From Kuschelorhynchus macadamiae (taxonomy: Eukaryota > Arthropoda > Insecta > Coleoptera > Curculionidae), in assembly GCA_030620095.1 (NCBI GenBank), contig JAUTXW010005178.1, positions 930,001 to 994,000 on the forward strand: a stretch of DNA of 64,000 nucleotides, in the 5' to 3' direction. Shown in pieces: positions 27,157 through 39,289 of the stretch (within the stretch, counting starts at the first letter, position 1; each line of letters begins with the position of its first letter). Below the pieces are notes generated by a model. That model was given only the letters and a program-made list of their open reading frames with translations. It was not told the DNA's origin and ran no database searches. The translations under genes and the position numbers were made by a program.

Positions 27157-28699
27157 GAGTTTATTTTCTTTATTCTTTCAAAGTTAAAAGCTACATTTTG
27201 AAACCATGAAAAAAAATAAACGAATGTCATTTTTAGGCAACCCGATTTTTATTTTAGAATTTTCTGGTTAGATTTTATGTACTGATGTTATTTGCTAGAG
27301 AATTCGCTAAATAAAAATAATGAATGCTATTTCATTTATTTATTTATTATAAAACTACAATGATTATGTCGACGTCGTCGCAGGTCTTCACCTACTGGAC
27401 GATTTTCACTTATCAATTCGGCGAAAACATCAAGCTTCATATTGACATTTTTATACATAAGGTAAATTGACAAATCAAAAAATCTCGGTTAAAAAAAATT
27501 TTAAAAAATTTGACATACTGGTAGAAAAAAATCCCAGTATTACAGACAGAAAAAAGTACAATTCCATTTTTAATAAAGAAGTAGCCTAAAAATACAATTT
27601 TCGGTAACTTTTTGAAAAAAAAAATCAGATCAGATAGATTAAATGTTGCAAAATCTCTAAAAAGTATTTAAATATTATTATTATTATTTAATTTTTATGG
27701 CTCTATATTTATATTCTATAAAAAATAATTTATTATTTTCCTCAATAAAAGAAGGTTTTATTCCAGGGAATTTAATTTTATCGAATATTTAAACATTTTA
27801 TTAGTCTGCTTTACAAAAAAAATTACCAGTTTATCATTATTATTTTTGTTAAAAATTGGAGGTCCATTCGATAAGTATTTTCTTAATTGAGATCCTTGTT
27901 AAATGCTATAGTTCAGCAAAATCATTTTTATTTTCTTAAAGGTAGAATAATTCATAATTTAATCTAACGTAATAAGTAGATTTCTCAAATAGTATCAACT
28001 ATTAATTAAGTAGCTTTTTACGCTGACATCTTCTTTATAGGCCCTTTAAAATAAATCTATCAAAAACAAATGAAGGGGCACGAGCCATATGCCACAGAGT
28101 GCATGGTCGCCTCCATTGGACGCCTACCTAAAATAATTGCCACATAAATTTCCGGGAGGCAGGTAGGTCACGTTCACGTGACTAGACTAATGGGAAGATA
28201 TCATTTGATTATCGAGGTTTTGTAATTTTATGTAAAAACCAGCTGGTTAATTAAAAATGAAAGCACAGTGTGTGTTGAGTGTTGAGAAAGATTTTTTCAC
28301 TTTTTGTATTTCTCTAGACGAATTATTTTTTTTCTATAAGTGAGTATTGTTCTTAGTAGCGTTTTCACAACAATTTCTTATTCTTTTCACATCATTTAGT
28401 TTTAATTGCATTAATACGTATACGGCGTGAAACAAAAGTAAGGAAAAGGCGAAATATCTAACTATATATATAACTTAAATTTAATGGAAGTATGCACTCT
28501 TAAGTATGAAATTATGCCGGATCCAATGGCGAGTTCCGCTTTGCTGTCAAGTTTACCGTTTTTCTGTTATAAAAGAATTTTTTTAATGGAACACCCTATA
28601 TTATATTACTTTTTTTAAATCTGCGTAAAATTCTCAATACTATTTATTAAGAGCACTTTTTTTTGAAAGTCAAAAGCTTTGCTGGAACATTAGGAAGAG

Positions 28700-29345
28700 A
28701 AAATGACGTCTTACACATGAAAACCCGAAAAGTTTCATGCATACAAAATAACTTTGGTGCAAGAAGTTTCTGAGGATGATCACTATAGGCGCTTTAAATT
28801 TTGTGAAATCATAATGGAACTTTGCAATACCAATCTAAATTTTATCAATCGAATTATTCTTTCTGAGAACTTTTTTTAATGGAAAAGTTAACAGGCATAA
28901 TTGGATACGTGAAAATCATACCCAATTTCCCCAAAAAGATAAATGTTTAGTATAAAGGGTTCAAAAATAATCGGTCTTTTCCTCATGGCGACACACTGTC
29001 TGAAAAAAAATATTTGAATCTTTTAAGGACCGAAAATGTCCCAACTATTGCAGAATTATTTCCGAATAACCGTAAGTTCCTTATTTTACCTGCTGTATTA
29101 AGTATTTAAACTTTATTTTTGTACGTAATGGTGCAACAAATGATGGAATATGGTTTCAGCAGGATGGCGCACCATCGCATTTTGCTCGGAATATTCGAGA
29201 ATATTTAGACAATGTTTCTTTTGGAAGATGGATTGGACGTAGGGGTATATACAATAGAGTGGCCCCATCGGTCTCCCGACTTGACGCCCCTCGACTAATT
29301 TTTGTGAGGACGCCATAAAAATGTGGTGTATAAACTAAACCCAAT
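28700..29345 (+). pseudogene. Mariner-like transposase, central and C-terminal part
   Basis: Blocks in order: QEVSEDDHYRRFKFCEII, ILSENFF (position of the first catalytic D of the family), NGKVNRHNWIRENHTQFPQK, then WFQQDGAPSHFARNIREYL (second D in QQDGAP) near 29145-29205 and RWIGRRGI. A frame-degraded SPDLTPLDxF-like block reads SRLDAPRLIF near 29275. The first aspartate position reads S-E-N, suggesting loss. Frameshifts separate the blocks. Confidence 0.75.
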
Positions 29346-29499
29346 CAAATTTAAAGGAGCAAATATATATCGAATGTATACATTCGATTTCGATAGACTA
29401 ATCGAGGAAGCTGGCATTATTTTTAATGTATTAAATATTTTGGCACAGTATTTGGCCTACTTTACTTAGTATCATTAATTTGTTGTTGTTTTAGGTAGT

Positions 29500-29810
29500 T
29501 CCTTTTTGTATTGCATTGTTTAAGTTGTTTTTAACAGCCTACTTTTAAAGTTGACGCTGTTTTTTCTTGCTAGTGTTTTGGAAGCAAGATGAGGAATTAT
29601 TGTGATTTCCGGTCTGCCAAAAAGTACAGCATCTTTTACCTTTCCAGTTTCAGGAATGTTTTTATTAGTTTTACTTACTGTAGTTATTGTATTTCTGTTA
29701 GGATATTTGTCATAAAAAATAATACAAACATATTGCAGGTTTCGCATTCTATCCCCATAACCCAGTATAATTAAAATTTCAATTCTTGGGGTTTCAGTTA
29801 AACGATCCAT
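29500..29810 (-). pseudogene. Mariner-like transposase, N-terminal part
   Basis: Minus-strand frame from an ATG at 29808-29810: RIEILIILGYGDRMRN, then KYPNRNTITTVSKTNKN and IPETGKV. This matches the IEMLLIYGECxxNxxxAxRxYxxxFPxRxxPxxxxF helix-turn-helix region of insect mariners at modest identity. It is opposite in strand to the C-terminal part at 28700-29345, although both lie within one pair of inverted arms. Confidence 0.55.
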
Positions 29811-30091
29811 TTTTCTAAATCAACAAAACTGACATTTTCAAATATATCAGGTAACCTTTTGTGTGGAGATATTGTAATAACAGGTAATACATTAAATTAT
29901 GGATATTAGACCCTTATATTCGCAAAAACTATTGACTCTTATAAAAAGTGCTATTAATAAAAAGAATTAAGAGTTTTACTCAGATTTTAAGAAAGTAATA
30001 TAATATAGGGTGTTCCATTAAAAAAAAAATCTCTTATAACAGAAAAACGGTAAACTTGGCAGCAATGCGGAACTCACCATTGGATCCGGCA

Positions 30092-30894
30092 AATCTAAAA
30101 TACAGTGATACCTAAGGTTACAGTACTTTATACCAAAATTCCTGGCCGACGATCTGATTCTCTCTTGGCAAAACGACTCACCTTGTCAAAATCAACATAT
30201 GATTACAGTGGCAAAATTTCGTTGAACTAGATATTTTTTATTTATTTCCAAACTTTGCTGGAAAGATTTTTCTCATGTAATATTCTAGACTAGATTGTTG
30301 CTTTCACTCATGAGATCGTTTACACTGAAAAGGATTTTGTTAAAAAATGTCATTAGCGAAATTGCTTTGCAACAAATTTTTATAACAATCGGAAGAAGTA
30401 AGACTTTGATTTTCAATATGCGCGGTGCTTCCCTGTTACAACGGCAAAGTTCCTGAAGTAGTGGTTCATCGGGTCTATCATAAGAGATAGTAAAGTTCAT
30501 TCTCAAGAGCAGTAAGTGCAAGAGGCTAACAAAATTGTTAAAAAACTTAGGAATGCTTCAAATTTAAATCTCAAAATTCTTTAAAAAATAATTTAAAATT
30601 TTTAGAATTGATAGTTACTTTTCATAAATCCTTTTTTTGCCTAGTTTTTCGATTTTAACTAATTAAAAATTACCCTCCTATCACAAAATTTAATATCAAG
30701 CTTTTAATGTTATTATTATATCGTATCTTCACAAGAAATAGTTTTTCTAATTTTTATATCACGAGAGAGACGAGACAAGACGAGAAAGGGTTTCTCTGGT
30801 CTCGAGGCATTCTCGACGAGACTAGAGGGCACTTTTATCTTATTTCACGAGACGGGGCGAGAGAAAACCTTCCTTCGTCTCGCGGCATCACTAG
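30092..30894. other. Non-coding; CGAGA-rich patch
   Basis: No gene. 30755-30895 is built of irregular GAGACGAGACRAGACGAGA-type text, a low-complexity purine tract frequent in arthropod repeats. It merges into the dispersed repeat that follows. Confidence 0.5.
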
Positions 30895-31250
30895 TTCCCT
30901 CATAAAAGGGGAGTATTTTAATCGTGAAAATTCACCCTTCCAGGTTTTTACAGATCTTCGCTTATCAGGGTCCTTAAATGCCGCAAAACATGTTTTGCCT
31001 GTCTGTCGGTCTGCCTATTCGCGCCATAGCCAAAAAACTACTTAACCGATTGACATCAAAAATTAAGGGTCATATGGAAATGACCTGGTAAATGGCGGCA
31101 TAATTGAATATAAAAAAAATTATTACTAAAAAACTGATTATCCAATTTATCTGAAATTTTGCACAAAAATCAAAAATTGCTTAGGAATCAACTGAAAAAT
31201 TTTGGTAGTTATTTAGTATTAATTCAATTAGAAGTTGTGACATATTTCAC
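30895..31250 (+). repeat. Dispersed repeat family, copy 2
   Basis: Head AAAAGGGGAGTATTTTAATCG and TGTCTGTCGGTCTGCC, then ACTACTTAACCGATTGACAT and TCCAATTTATCTGAAATTTT. Same order as copies 1, 4 and 5. Confidence 0.7.
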
Positions 31251-31559
31251 TTTCGGGGATAAAATGAAAGTTTCATCACGCGGTTAGTTTTGCTGAAAGG
31301 GCTTCACCTTTTTTTTAAGTAATTTCCTGGAACTTATCCCATAATCAAACTTTTCTTTTAGCAAGAAATGTAAAATAAATTACAATTCATATACTATGTA
31401 TGAAGTTGTTACAAAAAAACCTATACGTTGTTTCATTTATTTGTAGTGGAATCTATTTCTACAATATATATTTAAAAAAATATATATTTTATTATTTTCT
31501 TTCACTAATAGAAGGTTTTTTTCAAGTGAAGGGAATTTTACAGACTTTTTAAACATTTT
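31251..31559. other. Non-coding stretch
   Basis: AT-rich spacer between two oppositely oriented repeat copies. Nothing recognised. Confidence 0.35.
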
Positions 31560-31910
31560 ATTAGGCCTCTATTTTGTTGTGTGATATAAGATTAGTTCCA
31601 AAAGTTTCTATATCACCCTATATGTTTGTTCAAAATTTCAATGGACATAGAGTCTTTTAATAGTGATATTTTAAGTATTTTGTTAGGTCACCATTTTGTT
31701 TCACCATAATGAATTCGTATAATAAATTGTATACCAGGCTAGGGTTCGTGTGCAAAGTTTGAGGCATATGGATAAGTAGTTTTTTTGATATTGATATTTC
31801 AAGATTATATTGGTCCGCCATTTTGTCGAGCTCTATCTGATTTTTATCCAAATGTAGCAATTTCATTTTCATATAATTCTTAATTTTTCAGGAAAATCGA
31901 GTATTGAGCC
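31560..31910 (-). repeat. Dispersed repeat family, copy 3 (inverted)
   Basis: On the minus strand it reads AACTACTTATCCATATGCCT, CAAACTTTGCACACGAA and GAAACAAAATGGTGACCTAA, the family landmarks in reverse orientation to copy 2. Copies 2 and 3 thus form a loose inverted pair. Confidence 0.65.
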
Positions 31911-32559
31911 TTGCCGCGAACAGACCTTGGCAGACCAACGAAAATAGAAAAACGTATTTTAGGGTATCTAAGGACCTTTACTAACTAAAGATCTGCAAAA
32001 ATCTGATAGAGTGATTTTCATTTTTCTTTCTCTCTTATGAGGGAAGTATAAAGCAAATTTAAGTGGCATGTTCGGAAAACAATAACAATGTTTACCAGAG
32101 ATGTTCAGCTGATTAATCAGAATTATAGTTCATTAAATCGTATCCTATAAAAACTTCCCAAATATAAAATATCCCCGAAATAAATAATTTATGTTCCTCG
32201 TATCAAAATATTACGAATTTGCCAAACCGAAACGTCGAATCAAAATAATATCTCGGAATAAATAAGGAAGGCTCTTTCGAAATGTTAATAAAATCGCTCG
32301 GATATGTATTTTATTTTCGTATTTTCTTAAAAGGAATAAATCGAATGTAAACCTGTTTATCCGGACGGTCTTAAAAAACTCATTTTTGTATCAATCGTGG
32401 CTCCCAGATACATTGTTATTTTAAATCCGCACCCTAAAACCACAGGGTTTGGATGATCGAGGTATAAAACGGGATAAATAATTTCCATTGTCCGTGAGTG
32501 CGGTAGTAAAAATTAATGTTTTTTAGAAATTTTTATATTATAATATAGAGCAATCTGTG
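31911..32559. other. Non-coding stretch
   Basis: Nothing recognised. Confidence 0.35.
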
Positions 32560-33170
32560 TTTTTTTACTCCCCTCGTTAAAGAGACATGCTGTAAAATGA
32601 TCTTTGCGTTTTAGGGCCCCAAAAGCCGAAAAATATGTTTTCTCAATTCCGTAGGTCTCTCGATCTGTCTAAGCGAGCTAAAACAACTTACTCGACTGAC
32701 TTCAAATTTTGCTCAAATATTAAGGGTCATGTGGGGATGACTTTTAAAACATTTTCAAAAAATTATTACTAAAAAACTACTTATCCAGTTTACCTCAAAT
32801 TTTGCACGAAAATCCACCATTATGCAGAAATCAACTGACGGATTTTTGGTATGAATCCAAGCAACACCGCATCTGCCAGAAAGCCTGGGAACGGCCGTTG
32901 ACAGCTTCTGATGAGTCATCACTAGTAGTACATTTTTGTAGTTAACTGCTATCAGTAAATTGGTTTGCGGCGTGTTTTTTGCATTCGTTTTTACAGATAA
33001 ATTAGAACATTAGTAGTTTTTAACTATTTCTGTACATATTTGTGTTAGTACGATTGGTTTTGAGACCGGTGCTATAAAACTTTCGTCAAAATAGAACTTT
33101 GTGGTAGTGAGGTTAACACTTGAATTCTAATAGAAAGTGTATTTGCAAACAAATATGTAAATTTAGAACA

Positions 33171-33340
33171 ATGCCCTTTATTTGTTGTGTACCTAATTGC
33201 AATGGAAACTATCCGAAAGGACCTAAGGTGGATTTTTTGCGTTTCCAAAGGACGAGGAAAGTCGAAAGAAGTGGCTTCATGTAAAAAAAAGAGAAGGTTT
33301 TACTCCAACTGCCAACAAAAGCATTCATAGCATAACATAA
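33171..33340 (+). pseudogene. THAP zinc-finger domain, N-terminal half
   Basis: From ATG 33171 the frame reads MPFICCVPNCNGNYPKGP and, after a one-base frameshift in a T run near 33235, RFPKDEESRKKWLHVKKREG and FTPTANKSIHS. CxxxxC, the F-x-FP turn, the conserved W and the FTPT segment are the first half of a C2-CH THAP DNA-binding domain. The second half (CxxHF) is not found next to it; a splice site or a deletion could explain that. THAP domains sit at the N terminus of P-element transposases and many regulators. It is 310 bp inside the left end of the element. Confidence 0.72.
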
Positions 33341-33882
33341 CTGTTTGCTTCACTGCCTTTATTTCTTCGGTATCCCAACCATTCATATGAAATTTATGTG
33401 GCCCCAGTTATTATATAATTTTAGTGGAAAGCACAGGTAAAAGTAATGAAAAGTCTCTAGATCTAGATCAGCCTTATACACATTTTGGGAGTTTTCTTGT
33501 GAAAGGTAATTATAAAAGGTTGATTGCTTAACTTGATTATATATACGTTTACACATCTGCATTCCCATTCAGACAAATTCCACTTCCACAGTCTGAGCCT
33601 TAACGATCAGAACATCCTATTTTAAACCCCATTTATTTCAAAATTAATAAAAATATTCTCTAAACAATTAACTTTTCACGAGTTGGGCTGTGTATGAGCT
33701 AGGTGAAACTTTGGCATTGAAATTCAAATTTCATACATGGTACATTAACAAAATTCTCAATTTTTGCAGATTCTGATAGCAAAAATAGAATCAATCTATT
33801 ATTATTCTTCTATTTTGATAAAATCTTATTAGCTTTTTAATATTATATTAGTCTCTTTTCTTTAGTTTAAGTTGTACATATG

Positions 33883-33885
<3 letters not shown>

Positions 33886-33941
<56 letters not shown>
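33886..33941. repeat. (TA)n microsatellite
   Basis: Pure TA array inside the THAP/YqaJ element. Confidence 0.95.
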
Positions 33942-33943
<2 letters not shown>

Positions 33944-34773
33944 ATCTGTTAATTAGTCTGTGATTAAAATGTAGATATTGTTCATTTTGTTAAAGATATT
34001 TGGTATGCTGATTTGTCATAATAAATAATAGAATATTATTTCAGATTAAGAAAATCTTTCCTCTGACAGGAAAGAAGAAAGATTTTACAAAAACTAGAAA
34101 ATTCATTAAAAAAACTGGTTGTTTCTCTTTTCAACTAATTTTACAGAGGCAGGTTTTGTTGTGTTAAGTTTTCCTACAAATTGGAATTGAAGTAAATTTT
34201 ATATACAAAATTTTTTCTCATGCAGCTTTATATGAAACTGACAAAAAGCACTGTTTACACTAGAATGTAATTTATATCACACGTGTTTTAAAAAAAAATT
34301 TCAACACTATAGTACCTATTTGAAAGATGGTAAGTAAAAAAAGTTAAAGCCTACCTTTAATCTATTTCAAATCAATTACTCAGTTTTTCAATACTAGTGT
34401 TGAGAAGTAAATAAAGTCCTACTGAAGACTCTTTTTGGTTATAAGAAAAATAGTTTACTAATTTTCCTATGACCTACCTTGTTTGAAAAATTTCACTTTC
34501 AACACTTATGTAATATACTTTAGACTCCTATAGAGAGTTATTCTGTATAACTAAATTTTCCCAATGCTGATTTATAAAATTACTTTTTGTTGCCTATATT
34601 ATATTTAAATAACTAACTAAAAGTACTTTTTTATAATTAAAGACAAGATAAAGGTGTATTTAAACATTTTATTACATATAACTTGTTGTAGGGACTATGA
34701 CAAAAAAAATATATTTTACAGTTTTTTATTTTCACTTAAAAATAATATTTATCTACTTAAATAAAAAGACAAA

Positions 34774-34781
<8 letters not shown>

Positions 34782-34830
<49 letters not shown>
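34782..34830. repeat. (TA)n microsatellite
   Basis: Pure TA array. It abuts the last recognised exon of the YqaJ-like gene and may have destroyed its continuation. Confidence 0.95.
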
Positions 34831-34832
<2 letters not shown>

Positions 34833-34842
34833 GAATCTCCTA

Positions 34843-36333
34843 GGCCATCGGTACTTTCTCCAATAAATCCACGCTTATCAAGCCACAATGTTGTGGGAGT
34901 AACGGTAGCATTTCGGTTTTTATGCCATCTAAAGTGTTTCTCACTGAATAATTGTCATATTTTTGTCAAAAAAATATTGATACATTTTTATACAATAAAA
35001 CCAGTTCAAGTTTTTATAAACACTTGAGTAAATTATCGTTTTAATATTTTTCAGTTAATTTAATTTCCAAAATACAGGGAGAGGGCAATTCCCCCTCTTC
35101 TTATGGACGCCCTTGGAAACTGCATTGAATGTAATAGGAGTGACATTACTGATAAGCAATTTATTTACGTGTATAATCGATGATTACCACAACCACCTAT
35201 AAAACATATCCAACTCCCAAAAAGCTAAAAATTCTTACGCTGGGATGTTCAGTGGTCAAGAAAAAAGTATTTTGATTTGAGAGGGCTGCAAAATATACAA
35301 AATTAATCTGTTTCATAATGTTTGTGGTAAATAACTTTTTAACATATAATTTAGATATAAGTATACACATATAGAACAGAATTAGTAACTGAAACACATT
35401 ACACTTTTTAAAGCTCAATAAAACTTACCAATTAATATACCCACTGAATGAATAATTATTAAAAATAAAATATATATTACCTGAGAGTTATTTATATAAT
35501 AAAGGTGGGAATCTTTTATTTATCATACAGGACAGAACCAAATTTCCTGGAAGTCAAACGATTCTTCCTTGCGACTAAGCAGGTTTCATTTGGCAATAGA
35601 CCTGTTTTCTTGCATATTTCAGAATTTTTTTCTTCCGTGTACCATTTTCTACCAAACAATTATCTATAGTTTTTACCTCATCTGTTACGGATATATTGTG
35701 GTATGCAAATATTAGCAATGTATGTATGATGACACAATAATTGACCTATTAGAGCATTTGCACATAGATTCCTCAATGTCATTCATCAAGTTTAATCTGC
35801 AAGTAACAAATTCAAAAATATATTATTGACAAAGTATATTAAAATCAGTAACAATGGTTTCAAAATTAAATACTGTTTTCACACATTAAATATTTTTGCA
35901 ATATGAATATGTGCCTAAAATGTATAAAGAGCGCTTACCTCAACCTTCTAAACACGATCTCTCTTATACTTGGAAGAGCATTCACTTTGATTATAGGAAG
36001 CTCCCTATCATAACCAGGTCTTTCACACTGTTTGAATCTACCGCGTTTTCTTCGTCTCTGCAAAAGCTTGAATTATTGTTGAGAATCTGAACTGATTTCG
36101 TTGCTATAATAATCTAAAAAGTAAAAAAGGAATTATAGGCAAAACACAAATATCTATACGGTTATTTAAGTAAAAATCAAGCTTTATTTATTAGAAATCG
36201 CCAATATACACTTGTAATTATTCGTAAGTATACTTACAAGTAACAAAAACTAAACCTCATCACTTGAAAAACCAGGAAAAAAAGAACTTATTTTACGATT
36301 AATCAATGTAAACAAATTTCCAAAAATGAACAT
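34843..36333 (-). CDS. Spliced YqaJ-type exonuclease-like gene (5 exons, 3' end lost)
   Basis: Proposed minus-strand exons: 36333-36256 (ATG start, donor GAG/GTTTAG), 36057-35939 (acceptor TTTTGCAG, donor AG/GTAAGC), 35796-35746 (acceptor ACTTGCAG, weak donor GTCAAT), 35648-35529 (acceptor TTGGTAG, donor GTATGA) and 34943 to about 34843 (acceptor TTATTCAG). Phases agree at every junction and the joined reading has no stop. Exon 4 holds CLVARKNRLTSRKFGSVL, like the W-x2-R-x2-RITASxFG start of YqaJ viral-recombinase nucleases. Exon 5 holds TLWLDKRGFIGESTDGLGD, like the GLxxxPxGFLGASPDGLV block with its metal-binding aspartate. The downstream lysine block is not found, so the gene looks truncated at the (TA)n. 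The exon model is inference; the two motifs are visible. Confidence 0.55.
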
Positions 36334-37564
36334 TGATATGATAGTACCTAACAATATGGCCGCCGTGGTGTCACAACTCCAGCTGTTCATTGCGGGAAAA
36401 ACTACTTATGATGACTCATCGATGCCCGCTTCCAGGCTTTCTAGTAGAGTCGGTATTAATCCAAGATAGCATAACAAAATGGCCACCTGTCGGTCTGCCT
36501 GTCAATTTTTCAGTTCACGGTATAGCTTAATAACTACTGACCAGATTGACTGACAAATTTTGGTCATAAATTAAGGGTCGTTTGGATCGCCGTATAATAT
36601 ATTTTGACAAAAACCCAATATGGCGGAGCAAGATGACGGCCTAGTGAAACGTTAAAAAAATTATTACTAAAAAAAATTATTATCCAGTCTACCTCAAATT
36701 TTGCACAAAAATCAAATGTTAGATAGGAATGAACTGGTAACATTTTGGTTTAAATCCAAGATAGGAAGTCAAAATGGAGACCTAATAAAATATTTAAAAA
36801 ATCAGCCCGAAAAAACCATTTACAAGTTTAATTCTAAATTGTATACAAGCGTTAAGTTTGATATAGAATTAAACTGGTAACAAAACTTAAACAAAATGTT
36901 TAAAACATTAACGTAAAAAAATCTCCTTAAACAGTTGACTTTAAATTTTGCAGGAAAATTAAATGTCATATAGAGATATACTGGTATGAATTCAACACGA
37001 CAGAACAAAATAGAGGTCTAAAAAAATCAGTGTGAAAATTACCTATTCAATTTATTTTAAATTATGCGCAAACATGGCATAGGTAGAAACTGACAAAATA
37101 TTGATAAGAATTCAATATAGTGGAACAAAATGGAGCATAGAAATGTTTTAAAAGACAGTATATATGTGTTACTAAATGACTATATATGGAACTAAACTGG
37201 GTCACAAGTCACTATTTCTAATAAAAGTAAAGATTCATAATGAAGGAAGTTCCCAAACTTGTATTGTATTCTATATAGCTGGGATCTTTCGAGAGATTTT
37301 CTCGTAGCTCAACGCCCAGAGTTGCTATTCCGCGACGCACGGCATCCGATCTGCTAGTTAATTCGTTTATAGATCAGCTTCACTTTATTAAATGGGAATC
37401 CTAGTTGTCCCTTTAAAGTATAAATTTTGAATTATATTTTTAAACAAGTAGACTTAAATGTCTTTTCTGGCAACACCTAGCCAAAAATTGCTGCGTGTGT
37501 GCCCAATTCCATTCATGGAAACGTCTACGAAGTTAAGTAAGCGATTTCCAAACTTCTACTTGTT

Positions 37565-37990
37565 ACTTTTCATTAAAGGGAAGTATCATAATCGAAATAA
37601 CAATACTCCGGTATTTCTATAGATCCTTGCGTTTTAGGATCCCTAGATCTAGAAAACAGATTTACTTACTTAACTGACTTTAGGTTCAAGACCTAATAAA
37701 ATGTTTTAAATAAGAAAACCACTTATCCAATTAACCCCATATTTTGCACATATATTAAGTGCAATACAAGAATAAACTGGCTGCAAATCCATTGTAACCG
37801 AACAAAATAGCGGCCTAATAAAATATTAAAAATATTAGTATAAAGAACTGGTATTCCAATTGACCTCAAATTTCGCTCAAAAATCGAGTATGATTAAAGA
37901 TAAACCGGGTAAAACTTTGGTAGCAAACCATTGTGGCAAAACAAAATCGCGATCTAATAAATATTACTCCAATTTATTTCAATTCCTAAA
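37565..37990 (+). repeat. Dispersed repeat family, copy 5
   Basis: Head AAAGGGAAGTATCATAATCG and CCTTGCGTTTTAGGATCC, then ACTTATCCAATTAACC and GTATTCCAATTGACCTCAAA units. Confidence 0.68.
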
Positions 37991-38619
37991 ATTCCTGGAT
38001 TAAATTATTGAGGAAAAATTATTTTAGGGAAATACTCAGATATAACGATTATCTGCTGTTGCAATTGGACCTTCTCAGATTCGGAGAGTTTTTTAAAACT
38101 AACAATCTTCTTAATTATTGGCTTTGATTCCTTCTGGAGTTCAGCACGGGATTTTGAGACATGGCAATCAATTTAATATACAAGGTGATTTTACATCATA
38201 TTTCAACAGGTTTTCCACACTTTATTTTAAGAGATATAAAAAAAACCTTAAACACAAAAGTGGTTTGATTTTCAGAAATCCGCCAAGAAAATATATTTTT
38301 ATATATTCAAGGCGATACGGGCGATAACTTTTTTAAATGTATTACCCTCTGTGTTATAGGATAATTAGATAGTTCAATTTCCCTCTTAAAAAATATATAA
38401 TATGTCTATATTTGTTTCAACAGTGTTCAACATATGTTTTTAACATTTCTTTAAATTATAGTTGCCATTGACGAAAAATAATTCATGTATAATGCCACGT
38501 TAATCTGATAAAGGCAATAAAAATGTAATTGACAATTAAGATGTTTAAATGTTTTATTAAATGAAATATTTTTGCAAATTCACAATTAAACGATTTTTTA
38601 TTCGTTGTTAAATATCAGG
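37991..38619. other. Non-coding stretch
   Basis: No gene recognised; the 69-codon frame at 38118-38327 has no motif. Confidence 0.35.
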
Positions 38620-38960
38620 TCCGCTGTTTAAAATATATTTTCTATAATCATCTTTTAGCTTATTTATAGAATTAGCAATAAAAAGTGAATAACTATGATT
38701 TAAAATTATCTATACATTTCAAAAATTGTCCTCTTAAATCATCTAAATTTGTGTTTTTTTCTTCGTATAATTGGTGTATTAAACTCCTCTATAAAAATTA
38801 TCTAAAGAAGTTAGATCGGGGCTATTGAGTGGCCATAAATATCCCCGTTTCTTCCAATCCACGTAATTTTGTGATTATTAAGAAATTCCCTTACGGGAGC
38901 CACATTATGTGGCTCTGCTCGATCTTAGTTTTGAAGGAGTATATTTTCCAGAAACTTCTC
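38620..38960 (-). pseudogene. Mariner-like transposase fragment
   Basis: Minus-strand text VAPVREFLNNHKITWIGRNG, then (frame-shifted) YLWPLNSPDLTSLDNF near 38810-38910, corresponds to the region between the second and third catalytic aspartates of insect mariners, including the SPDLTxLDxF block. Only this C-terminal section survives. It lies just outside the left end of the hAT element. Confidence 0.65.
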
Positions 38961-39084
38961 AATCTCATTTTGCAGAAAATTAAATAAATTTAAAGCGCCC
39001 TTAAAAATAATGGGACCAATATCCTGATTTTTTAACATACCATACCCTGTACTAAAAGACCTACGACCAGTGATGGGCGGTGGG

Positions 39085-39232
39085 TATATACCCTACGGGT
39101 AGGTAAATAAAATTTGGGTATATACCTGGTATATACCCAAAAGGTGTAGGGTATCTATCCATTGAGAAATACTGTAGTTATATACCTGGTATATACCCGG
39201 TATATACCCGGTATATTCCTGGTATTATACCT
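39085..39232. repeat. hAT subterminal repeats (GGTATATACCC)
   Basis: Eight or more irregular copies of the palindromic unit GGTATATACCC/CTGGTATATACC directly inside the left end. The right end of the same element has repeated TATCGAT/ATCGATA units instead (45920-46035). Confidence 0.75.
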
Positions 39233-39289
39233 AGGGTTGCCAACTCTGCCTGCAAATATGAAAAGAAACTTAGATGCCTAACATTTTGG

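Larger units (their letters stand above)
28513..30091. mobile_element. Mariner-like element with inverted interior
   Basis: Arms of about 95 bp are inverted copies: TGCCGGATCCAATGGCGAG... from 28514 and ...CACCATTGGATCCGGCA ending near 30091; each contains GGAACACCCTATA/TATAGGGTGTTCC at its inner side. Between them the N-terminal transposase text is on the minus strand at the right (29500-29810), while the central and C-terminal text is on the plus strand at the left (28700-29345). Within one element both should be on the same strand, so part of the interior seems inverted. Confidence 0.6.
32862..36457. mobile_element. 3.6-kb TIR element with THAP and YqaJ genes, 8-bp TSD
   Basis: The flanks carry the direct repeat AATCCAAG (32854-32861 and 36458-36465), an 8-bp target-site duplication inside a recognisable host repeat. 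The ends are imperfect inverted repeats: left CAACACCGCATCTGCCAGAA..., right (complement) AATACCGACTCTACTAGAAA..., sharing AGAAAGCCTGG; further in, GATGAGTCATC occurs on both sides. An 8-bp duplication and a THAP domain fit the P superfamily (hAT also makes 8 bp). No complete transposase is seen. It encodes a THAP-like fragment rightward and a YqaJ-type gene leftward and contains two (TA)n arrays. Confidence 0.72.
32560..37160 (+). repeat. Dispersed repeat family, copy 4, split by an insertion
   Basis: 32560-32861 ends in GGTATGAATCCAAG and the family text resumes at 36458 with AATCCAAGATAGCATAACAA. The interval between is the THAP/YqaJ element (32862-36457). The right half runs through four or more diverged ~140-bp units to about 37160. 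Confidence 0.72.

Noticed and set aside
34843..34943. Second half of a THAP domain on the minus strand (EKHFRWHKN)
   Set aside because: The following GFIGESTDGLGD and the in-phase junction to RLTSRKFG fit a YqaJ nuclease much better, and the THAP start is on the opposite strand.
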